Assembly: GCA_913049915.1 (NCBI GenBank)
Contig: CAJWZC010000039.1
Coordinates: 1-32,479 of the forward strand
Origin: an uncultured Colwellia sp.
GTDB lineage: Bacteria; Pseudomonadota; Gammaproteobacteria; Enterobacterales; Alteromonadaceae
Length of the DNA stretch: 32,479 nt
Direction of reading: 5' to 3'
A program made the translations under genes and the position numbers. The notes beneath the pieces were generated by a model. It saw nothing but the letters and a program-made list of their open reading frames with translations. It searched no databases and was not told where the DNA came from. This document shows positions 25,836-32,479 of the stretch, piece after piece. The first letter of the stretch is position 1, and each line of letters starts with the position of its first letter.

Positions 25836-26450
25836 CTAATTACCTCCCATTTTGAAGTCAAGTTGAACTTGTAAGCCTGTTTGTACTAAAGGTACACCGT
25901 CAACAACTTTCGGCTTGTATTTCCACTTTCTAAGTGCGCGTTTAGCTTCTTTATCAAACACACGTTTAGGTTTAGCTTCTATAACTGTAACATCCTCAAC
26001 ACCACCAATCTTATTGATAGAGAAAGAAAGGATAACATAACCTTCTTTACCATCTCGAGCAGCTTGTATTGGATACTTAGGCTCGATACGTACAATTGGA
26101 GTTGCATCGCCATCACGTCCCATACCAGCACCAGGAGCACTCAACCCCGTTGAAGCACCTGACATTTGAACACCAGGCATATTGAAGTTTAAACCTCCAG
26201 TATTATTACTGGCTTCAGGCTCTGGTGTTTGCTGTTTCGGCGGCGCTTTTGGCGGCGGTGGTGGTGGCGGCGGTACACGTCGACGCTGTTCTGCTGCAGA
26301 CTTTGGCGGCGTAGTATTTACTTCTACGATAATATTTTCTAATTGTTCTTCTTTATTTCTATCACCGCTAGAAACAAGGAAGGCCATAAAAGCAAATAAA
26401 CCAAAGGTAACTACAACGCCTAGTAGTACTGATACTAAAAAGCGAACCAT
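25836..26450 (-). CDS. tonB2: TonB family energy transducer (TonB2-type)
   Basis: A 204-residue protein with one N-terminal membrane anchor (about 4-27). A short periplasmic spacer holds eight consecutive prolines at 60-67. The C-terminal TonB domain (about 118-204) carries PKYPIQAARDGKEGYV and LRKWKYKPKVVDG, the region that binds TonB boxes. It is shorter than E. coli TonB (239) and matches the TonB2 size of Vibrio. The gene lies 3 bp after exbD and 2 bp before the TPR gene. It would transmit proton-motive energy to outer-membrane receptors, possibly including the beta-glucan receptor at 840-3869. Confidence 0.93.
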   Translation of the reverse strand: MVRFLVSVLLGVVVTFGLFAFMAFLVSSGDRNKEEQLENIIVEVNTTPPKSAAEQRRRVPPPPPPPPKAPPKQQTPEPEASNNTGGLNFNMPGVQMSGASTGLSAPGAGMGRDGDATPIVRIEPKYPIQAARDGKEGYVILSFSINKIGGVEDVTVIEAKPKRVFDKEAKRALRKWKYKPKVVDGVPLVQTGLQVQLDFKMGGN

Positions 26451-26453
26451 ATC

Positions 26454-26855
26454 TTACCCCTTCGCAGCCGCGATAGAAATACGATCTATACCAGCCTCTT
26501 TAATTGCATCCATTACTTTAACAACTACACCGTGTTTGGCGTCTTTGTCGGCTTGAATGATTACAACATCGGTAGGTTGCTCAGCAAGTAATTTTTCAAT
26601 TCTTGCGCCAACACGTTCAATATCAACTCGACCTTTATCTAACCAAATTTCGCCATTATCTTTTATTGCAACAAAGATATTAGCATTTTTTTGCTTAGTT
26701 TGATTAGCCGCTTTAGGTTTATTTACTTCAATACCAGCTTCTTTTACAAATGAAGTGGTTACGATGAAGAAGATCAGCATGATAAACACAATGTCAAGCA
26801 TCGGTGTCATATCAATAACTGCTTCGTCGTCCTCACGGATTTTTTTACGTGCCAT
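26454..26855 (-). CDS. exbD2: Biopolymer transport protein ExbD
   Basis: A 133-residue inner-membrane protein with a short cytoplasmic N-terminus. One transmembrane helix, about 17-38, starts MTPMLDIVFIML and contains Asp21, the proton-conducting aspartate equivalent to E. coli ExbD Asp25. The periplasmic domain has the typical VVIIQADKDAKHGVVVKVMDA segment. It lies 12 bp after exbB and 3 bp before tonB in a tight operon. Confidence 0.95.
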   Translation of the reverse strand: MARKKIREDDEAVIDMTPMLDIVFIMLIFFIVTTSFVKEAGIEVNKPKAANQTKQKNANIFVAIKDNGEIWLDKGRVDIERVGARIEKLLAEQPTDVVIIQADKDAKHGVVVKVMDAIKEAGIDRISIAAAKG

Positions 26856-26867
26856 GAATATATCTCT

Positions 26868-27392
26868 CTAGTGGTGAGGTAAACTGTCAACCAGTTTAGC
26901 CTTTGCTAGTTTAACTTTAGCGTCTAATCTTGAACTAAAGAACACACCTGATAATGCAGCTACCATACCGGCCATAGTCGGAATCGTTGCTTGCGATATA
27001 CCAGCGGCCATTAGACGCGGATTACCAGTACCTTGTTCAGCCATAACTTCAAATACGCCTATCATACCTGTTACTGTTCCCAGTAACCCGATAAGAGGAC
27101 ACATTGCCACTAAGGTTCTAATGGTTATCATACGCTTTTCAAGTAACTCGTCTGCTTCGGAGATCCAAGTCTCTCTTATTCGATGTGCATACCAAGATGT
27201 TGTATCTTGGCGTGCATCCCAACGAGAAATGATATCATCTCTCATAATAGGGTAGACTGATGTTAAGAACCAAAAACGTTCTATCATCAAAATCCACATC
27301 AATAAGAGTGCGAAGGCTACAACGTAAAGTACGTTACCACCTGTCGCAATAAAACCCCTGACAGATTCCCAAAGCTCTATCAGGAATAACAT
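26868..27392 (-). CDS. exbB2: ExbB/TolQ/MotA-type proton channel protein
   Basis: A 174-residue inner-membrane protein with an N-terminal helix (about 15-39) and two helices in the C-terminal half. These contain the conserved MCPLIGLLGTVTGMIGVF and SQATIPTMAGMVAALSGVFF segments of the MotA/TolQ/ExbB family. It is shorter than E. coli ExbB (244), as in Vibrio ExbB2. It forms the channel with ExbD. Its ATG overlaps the stop of the upstream TtpC-like gene (TAATG), indicating translational coupling. Confidence 0.94.
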   Translation of the reverse strand: MLFLIELWESVRGFIATGGNVLYVVAFALLLMWILMIERFWFLTSVYPIMRDDIISRWDARQDTTSWYAHRIRETWISEADELLEKRMITIRTLVAMCPLIGLLGTVTGMIGVFEVMAEQGTGNPRLMAAGISQATIPTMAGMVAALSGVFFSSRLDAKVKLAKAKLVDSLPHH

Positions 27393-28741
27393 TATTTAGA
27401 CCCCTTCTCTGCAATAGCAGCAATTAAACCGGCGCTTTGCTCGTCTAATTTTTGTAATACAGACTTACTCTTACCAGCAACAATTGAGTGGATTAAGATA
27501 AGTGGTAATGCACAAATCAAACCTAATGCAGTAGTTACAAGCGCTAATGATATGTTACCAGCCATAATCTTCGGGTCACCAGTACCAAACAACGTAATAG
27601 TTTGGAAGGTCATAATCATACCAATTACTGTACCTAATAGACCCATAAGAGGGGCAATAGCAGCAAACATTTTGATTAAGTTTACACCACGGTCAACTTT
27701 TGGTGTTTCACGAAGGATAGCTTCATCAAGTTTAAGTTCTAACGTTTCAGCATCTACTGATTGGTTATCGTAGAAAACTTTAAGTAAACGACCTAGAGGA
27801 TTGTTTTCATTTGGCTTATCAAGATTTTTCTCTTGAGCTTTAATTTTACTGCTCATGCCACCTAGAACAATCATTCGTTCAAGGGCAATTAGAAGACCAA
27901 CAATTAATAGTACTGTAATTGCGTAACCAACTTCTTTACCTTCGTGGAAGAACTCTTCTACAGTCTTCTTACGTGTTTCTAAAGATAAGATACCACCACG
28001 TGAAGGATCGATATAAACAGCGCTATAACCTGAGTCAGTACCAAAGAAACTTGATGCTGTTCCAGTTATATAACCTGCAGGTTGCTTAGGTAAAGGTTGA
28101 ACTTGACCTACTTCATCGTTGTAAGTTAAATAACCGTTAGCTGATACGAGGTTAAACGTACCAATACGAGTGATCGTTTCAGTAGATTTAGTACCATCTA
28201 GATTAGTTACATCAACACTAAACTGAGAAATTCTACCTGACTCTGTCATCTCAGTTTGTAAAGCAAACCATAACTCTTCTAAGTCTGCTAGACCTGGGAT
28301 TTCTTTTGCGTTCGCGATACGGTTAAGCGTTTCGCCACGGTTAGGAAACTCAGCACTTACGATTGAAGTACTGATTTGACCAAATGCATTAGCTGCAGCA
28401 GCACGAGAAACACCAAACATTTCACCTAAAGTACCGGTAGCATTGCTTAATTCTACTTCTTTTTGCGCTAATAATATTTCATTAGCAGCATATTCTTTAG
28501 TTAAGCGTTTGTTACGAACATTTTGGTCTGCTAATTCTTTTGTTGCTTTATTTAATAAAGAACTTTTATCAGCACGTGCAGATAAAAACTCAGCTTCACG
28601 TTTTTTATCAAGCTTAGCTTCTGACACACGGTCAGCTTTTACTTGCTTAAGTAAATCATCTAATTGATTCGCTTGTGTAGTTGCTACAAAACCAGTCGTC
28701 ATCGACACTGCTAGCAATACAAAATTAATAAGTTTTTTCAT
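27392..28741 (-). CDS. TtpC-like ExbB-family protein with long periplasmic N-terminus
   Basis: A 449-residue protein. Residues 1-24 are a signal peptide (ATTQA) and 26-100 a charged, probably coiled-coil stretch. A unique periplasmic region extends to about 265, followed by a transmembrane helix (272-294) and a MotA/TolQ/ExbB domain with MFAAIAPLMGLLGTVIGM. The architecture matches TtpC of Vibrio, needed for TonB2 function. It overlaps both neighbours by TAATG junctions, so the operon is translationally coupled. The periplasmic part probably contacts the DUF3450 and TPR partners, which is inference. Confidence 0.88.
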   Translation of the reverse strand: MKKLINFVLLAVSMTTGFVATTQANQLDDLLKQVKADRVSEAKLDKKREAEFLSARADKSSLLNKATKELADQNVRNKRLTKEYAANEILLAQKEVELSNATGTLGEMFGVSRAAAANAFGQISTSIVSAEFPNRGETLNRIANAKEIPGLADLEELWFALQTEMTESGRISQFSVDVTNLDGTKSTETITRIGTFNLVSANGYLTYNDEVGQVQPLPKQPAGYITGTASSFFGTDSGYSAVYIDPSRGGILSLETRKKTVEEFFHEGKEVGYAITVLLIVGLLIALERMIVLGGMSSKIKAQEKNLDKPNENNPLGRLLKVFYDNQSVDAETLELKLDEAILRETPKVDRGVNLIKMFAAIAPLMGLLGTVIGMIMTFQTITLFGTGDPKIMAGNISLALVTTALGLICALPLILIHSIVAGKSKSVLQKLDEQSAGLIAAIAEKGSK

Positions 28742-29520
28742 TATTTTGCTCCTGCTGCAAATACTGGTAATTTAGTTAAGTCTGCTGGAAGTTGTTTACG
28801 TGCCATACGTACAGCATCAGTAATAGGTTTTAAATACTCATCATCTAACTCTACCCATGCACGAGTATCATTGTTCCATAACCAAGAATGCTTAGCATCT
28901 AATGATTGTGCAACAAAAGCAACACGTCCCATATGAACGAAGTCAGCAGTTAGTTTACGATCGCCTAAATCAATTTCGCCTTGGTAAGCATCAAAAATAG
29001 TACCGTAACCCGCTTCAATCTCATACGCTTCAAGTACCAAACGAAATTGCTCAGAAACAGTTACGTTTGAGTCTTCCATAGTAGAACGAAGATTGGCAAC
29101 ACGTTCTTTACGACGCTCAATGTTCATTGGTACATCTAATTCAATGAATGACTCAAGTGCGTCAATCATTTTGTACATTAGCGGTACAACACCTTGTTTG
29201 ATTTTATCGATACCGTCAATTTGTCTTTGTAAAGAAATAACATTAGCTTTTTGATCATCAACCATACGTTGAACATGATCGTTATAACCACGTAATACAT
29301 CAGCTTCATCAACAGTATTACGGTACTCACCAAGAAGATCTTGAGTTTGTTCGTAGATACTATTGATTTTGTCTTGTGATTTCTTCGATTGCTTGAAGAT
29401 TTTAGCTTCAGCTTTTTGAAGGTCTGTTAATGCATCAGCAGCAGCGATATTACTACCTGCTATTGCTAGTACGCCAACTATCGCTGTGGCGATGAGGCTT
29501 TTCTTACTTACTTTGGACAT
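28741..29520 (-). CDS. DUF3450 family periplasmic coiled-coil protein, first gene of the TonB2-type operon
   Basis: A 259-residue exported protein with a signal peptide (about 1-28, VLAIAGSNIAAA) and a long helical, coiled-coil-like N-terminal half (DLQKAEAKIFKQSKKSQDKI and onward). DUF3450 proteins regularly precede TtpC-ExbB-ExbD-TonB and may be part of the complex; their molecular role is not established. I prefer the ATG at 29520, which has GGGA five bases upstream, over the TTG at 29529, which would add three residues. The stop overlaps the next start (TAATG). A TAACAAA-AAA-TTTGTTA palindrome lies about 30 bp upstream. Confidence 0.87.
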   Translation of the reverse strand: MSKVSKKSLIATAIVGVLAIAGSNIAAADALTDLQKAEAKIFKQSKKSQDKINSIYEQTQDLLGEYRNTVDEADVLRGYNDHVQRMVDDQKANVISLQRQIDGIDKIKQGVVPLMYKMIDALESFIELDVPMNIERRKERVANLRSTMEDSNVTVSEQFRLVLEAYEIEAGYGTIFDAYQGEIDLGDRKLTADFVHMGRVAFVAQSLDAKHSWLWNNDTRAWVELDDEYLKPITDAVRMARKQLPADLTKLPVFAAGAK

Positions 29521-29548
29521 AGTTCCCAACCATTGCTATTTTAATTTT

Positions 29549-29569
29549 GATAACAAAAAATTTGTTACC
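29549..29569. promoter_or_regulatory. Palindrome upstream of the TonB2-type operon
   Basis: TAACAAA (29551-29557) and TTTGTTA (29561-29567) are perfect 7-bp arms around AAA, 31-47 bp upstream of the first ATG. It may be an operator or a leader hairpin. It does not match a Fur box, the regulator often expected for TonB systems. Confidence 0.35.
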
Positions 29570-30493
29570 GCAAATATAAAAGTCTGTCGTGTTTTAAATG
29601 TAAATTTTTATGAATACAACCTATCAATACTCCCAAATGACGACGTGCCTGTCAAGGTGAGACTTTAAAAGATGATATTATGTGTTTTTTTATTAAGCTA
29701 TTTCCAGAAGCAAGACTATTACTTAGTGTATAGAATGACTATAAGTAATAGACTAATAAAAAAATATATTTTCATACTAGTAAAATTACTTAAATTTAGA
29801 TTAATTTAAAATCTTAATTTAAGGGACAAAAATTTCACTGGCGTATGTTTTACTAACATCTTCGTAGTAAGTCAAATTTATTTGTAAGAAAGTATGCATA
29901 ACAAGCGATTAATTATATTTATTCTTGTTTTATATCCTTGCCCAGTACTTGTCTATTTAACTAAGTATCACTTGTGAATATTACAGTGACTTTTGACAGA
30001 GTCATAATCCATTATGATTAAGAACTTATAGCCCTAATACTGATTAAATTTTATTCGAGGAAGTCAGTGTTATATAGCTTGATAAAGGTTGCTCATACCT
30101 ATTGATTTAGAAATATTCTTCTGCAAAATAAACAAGTATGAATCTATTACGGTAAAGAGCTTCAGTAATTATGTGTAAGTATTATTTAATTAAATTTATT
30201 TTAAACAAGGCATAGTATTTTTAACCTAAAAAATAACGCTTAACTTCAGTGGATGTAATATTTGCAGCATAACAATTGATAACACATGTTTACTGCTATA
30301 TCGAATCATGACCCACCATTAACACATTTATGTTTTTTATTAAACTAGGAGCTGATAATAGTAATACTACCTGTCTAATACCCCTAAATATAATAGTATT
30401 ATGTAGTTCCAGTGTATAATTATATGACTTATGTAGTAAGGTGTATTACCACCCTTACATTAATATTAAAACACGATATTACAAAAATATTAA
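29570..30493. other. Gene-free AT-rich region between the TonB operon and the IS66 remnants
   Basis: About 900 bp with no supportable frame, RNA gene or repeat array on either strand. It includes the promoter region of the leftward TonB operon, where no convincing -35/-10 pair could be fixed. The rest may be decayed DNA next to the insertion elements. Confidence 0.45.
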
Positions 30494-31282
30494 GTGAGCG
30501 TCCGGTTAAATGCATCTAACAAATGATCTTTAGTTTACGTAAATAAGAGTAAAAATGTTTCAGTAAAGCGTAAACCTCTACCAAAATCGTTACCTCACAA
30601 AGTAGTAACGATTGATTGAGCGATTGACGAGCAAGCGTGTGATTGTTGCCAAGGTCAGTTGCACAAGATGGTCAAACCCGTAGTGAAAAACTTAAGTTTT
30701 CCCCGCGCACATTAAAGTAATCGAAACTATCCGCTTTAAATATACCGGTAAGGATTGTAAAAAGACGGGGATAGGTAATCAAGTAAAAGTTGCTCAGATG
30801 CCAGCCACACTAGTCCCAAAAGGTATTTCGACGTCGAGCTTACTGAGTCAAATCATCAGAGCGAAATATCAATACAGATTCCCCCTCTACCGACAAGAAA
30901 AGATGTTCAATGAGTATGGTATTGAGCTGAGTCGAAAAACTATGTCAGATTGGGTGATTCGTTGCAGTGAGCTGCTTACCCCACTGTATGATAAATTAAA
31001 AACCAAGTTGCTTAGTCAGCCTGTGATACATGCTGATGAGACCCCTTTAAAAGTTATTAAAGCTGAAAGGGCGAGTAGCTAAATGTGGGGATATTGTTGC
31101 GGTAACGATGCCGACCAAAGCAAGGACATGCAAAATATTATTTTATATGATTATCACAACTCGCGAGCCGCGACTTGTGTGGTTGATTATATTGATGGCT
31201 ATGATGGTTACCTACAAGTCGATGGTTATACGGCGTATGGGAAAACTGAGGCCATATTAACTGGCGGTATGGCGCATGCGCG
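30494..31282 (+). mobile_element. Older IS66-family remnant, internally deleted and interrupted
   Basis: The proposed left end GTGAGCGTCCGG at 30494-30505 resembles the GTAAGCG terminus of the second element. Only about 75 bp separate it from transposase-coding sequence. Full IS66 elements have tnpA and tnpB there, so these are deleted. The right part is missing because the minus-strand element begins at 31283. The left boundary is tentative. Confidence 0.55.
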
Positions 31283-31286
31283 GTAA
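30569..31286 (+). pseudogene. IS66-family transposase (TnpC) pseudogene, copy 1
   Basis: The reconstructed frame shows RKPLPKSLPHKVVTID and a zinc-finger-like CDCCQGQLHKM. HIKVIETIRFKYTGKDCKKTG, MPATLVPKG, the catalytic-region HADETPLKVIKAE and YDYHNSRAA follow. Lesions are a TGA at 30617-30619, a frameshift around 30670-30700, and a TAA at 31080-31082 where copy 2 has Tyr. The gene is cut after AHAR by insertion of copy 2, whose first four bases GTAA provide the terminal stop (31284-31286). Everything downstream, including the DDE glutamate region, is absent. It cannot encode an active transposase. Confidence 0.88.
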
Positions 31287-31305
31287 GCGTATAGGGATCG
31301 GTACC
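31283..31305. repeat. Terminal inverted repeat of the inserted IS66 element (right end)
   Basis: GTAAGCGTATAGGGATCGG begins precisely where homology to the older transposase stops. It lies just past the stop codon of the minus-strand transposase, where an IS66 right end is expected. The partner end is beyond the window, so the usual 8-bp target duplication (CATGCGCG at 31275-31282 predicted) cannot be checked. Confidence 0.7.
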
Positions 31306-32479
31306 TAGCCGCGCTCAATGTTCGATGGTAACAGCGGCTCAAGATTATTCGGTTGCTCAGCAACATGCTGCAAGCATCTTGAGATATAGTCATGCACGAC
31401 TAGACCATTAGCCTTAGCCGTTTCAACGAGACTATAGAGAATAGCACTCGCATGAGCGCCATTGCAGGTATTTGAAAACAGCCAAGCCTTGCGCCCGATC
31501 ACAAACGGTTTTATTGCCCGCTCTGCTCGATTGTTATCAATCGATAGTCTGCCATCTTTAAGGTAGCGTTGGAATTTATCAAACTGATTTAAACTGTAGC
31601 TTATTGCCTCGCCAAGTTTACTTTTAGGCGGGATTTTATCTTTGTGACTTATCAGCCAGTGATGTAGTTCTTTTACGATTGGCTTAGCGTGTGACTGCCG
31701 GATGTTGAACTTATCATCACTCGACTTTTCTTTAATACGCTGCTCTATGCCGTAGAGATTGCCAATTAAGTTTAATACCACATCAACTTTACCCGTTTTC
31801 GCTTTGGCATGTATCTTCTTCGCACCCACGAACTTACGACGAATATGGGCAAGACAAGCAACTAATTTGGCTTCTGTTAGCCCATAAGCTTTATAACCAT
31901 CAACATGCATATAACCTTGGTAGCCATCAAGAAAGTCAATCGCACATTGTGCTGCGCGGCTGTTGTGATAATCGTATAAAACAATATTGGTTGTTTCACT
32001 TGGTCTATCACTGCCGCAGCAATACACCCACTTATAACTGGTCGCTTTTTCTGCCTTGATGACTTTCAAGGGCGTTTCATCCGCATGAATGGCAGGCTCT
32101 GCCAGCAATATCTCTTTCAAGCACATATACAGAGGCTCAAGTAATTGAGCACTTCGTAGCATCCAACTAGACATGGTTTGGCGACTCAATTCAATACCAA
32201 TATCGGCAAACATCGTTTCTTGGCGATTTAACGGTAAGCCAAACTGATATTTACATGAAATAATTTAGCTGAGTAAGCTGGGTGTTGCAATACTTTTGGG
32301 TATCGGTGTTGCTGGCATTAAGGCGGTTTTACCACACTTTCAAACCCATTACGCTCACATTGGCGACAGGTGTATTTGGGGCGAATAGTTTTAATAACTT
32401 TTATATATGCAGGCACAAACTCTAAGGCTTCGCTGCTGCTTTCACCCATTTTATGCAACGGGCTTTGGCAGTGATGATG
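31305..32479 (-). pseudogene. IS66-family transposase (TnpC) pseudogene, copy 2 (5' part outside window)
   Basis: An open frame of 302 codons (32213 down to 31305) holds GIELSRQTMSSWM, the HADETPLKV motif with a catalytic Asp and the AHIRRKF segment. It also has the C-terminal NNRAERAIKPFVIGRKAWLF with the catalytic Glu, ending in LEPLLPSNIERG. The coding sequence clearly continues upstream (MPATPIPKSIATPSLLS and CQSPLHKMGE). It is broken there by a TAA at 32265-32267, replacing the Gln found in copy 1, and by a one-base frameshift near 32326-32332. The intact 302-codon part is therefore not a full transposase. Its Met at 32213 is internal. Confidence 0.88.

Larger units (their letters stand above)
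31283..32479 (-). mobile_element. Younger IS66-family element inserted into the older one (truncated by window edge)
   Basis: This runs from the inverted repeat at 31283 to the window end and includes the transposase C-terminal two thirds and part of its N-terminal domain. It is convergent with, and sequence-diverged from, the plus-strand copy, so the two are different IS66 lineages rather than a recent duplication. It also carries inactivating lesions. Confidence 0.8.

Noticed and set aside
26182-26556. Plus-strand frame of 124 codons with a glycine-rich stretch opposite tonB and exbD.
   Set aside because: It is the antisense reading of the TonB proline tract and spans the exbD-tonB junction. 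It has no family signature, and the minus-strand genes are certain.
29521-29529. TTG start three codons upstream for the DUF3450 gene.
   Set aside because: The ATG at 29520 has a well-placed GGGA, and the signal peptide reads naturally from it.
31083-31286. Separate small plus-strand gene of 67 codons.
   Set aside because: It continues the IS66 transposase frame after an in-frame TAA (Tyr to stop) and ends in the terminus of the inserted element. It is part of one pseudogene.

Overview
The window is AT-rich gammaproteobacterial DNA, and gene content points to a marine Alteromonadales bacterium of the Colwellia/Pseudoalteromonas kind. Reasons: the apt-dnaX-ybaB housekeeping block, the TonB2-type operon (DUF3450, TtpC, ExbB, ExbD, TonB, TPR), YehS and YbaK family genes, and a TonB-dependent-receptor sugar locus without SusD. 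The genus is an inference from gene content only.

Bases 1-18465 form a beta-glucan (probably laminarin) utilisation locus. It begins with the last 32 codons of a glucokinase (1-96). A large TonB-dependent receptor follows (840-3869). Next come four co-directional genes often found beside such receptors but of unknown role: a flavin-dependent halogenase homologue, a SapC-like protein, a cupin_8/JmjC-type oxygenase and a second halogenase homologue. After these come a lipoprotein with two tandem carbohydrate-binding-like modules and a polysaccharide deacetylase without a normal start codon. On the opposite strand, an operon encodes a FucP-family sugar permease, an ExoP-type GH3 beta-glucosidase lipoprotein and a GH16 laminarinase lipoprotein. 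A divergent LacI-family regulator closes the locus. Seven copies of the 14-bp palindrome TGGAAGCGCTTCCA (four perfect, three imperfect) lie at the three promoter regions and tie the locus into one apparent regulon: surface binding and cleavage, TonB-dependent uptake, hydrolysis to glucose, import, phosphorylation.

Bases 18745-29520 are mostly core genome on the minus strand. They hold ybaB, dnaX (with a complete programmed -1 frameshift signal predicting a gamma subunit), apt, a single-domain response regulator, a DUF1456/YehS protein and a YbaK-like deacylase. A secreted 113-residue peptide with seven KCG motifs resembles copper-binding HvfA-type RiPP precursors but has no modification enzyme beside it. 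The six-gene TonB2-type operon follows and could energise the receptor at the other end of the window.

Bases 29521-32479 are about 1 kb of featureless AT-rich DNA followed by two diverged, inactivated IS66-family elements. The minus-strand element is inserted into the plus-strand one. Its terminal GTAA supplies the stop codon that truncates the older transposase.

All functions are read from sequence motifs by eye. No database or structure search was run.
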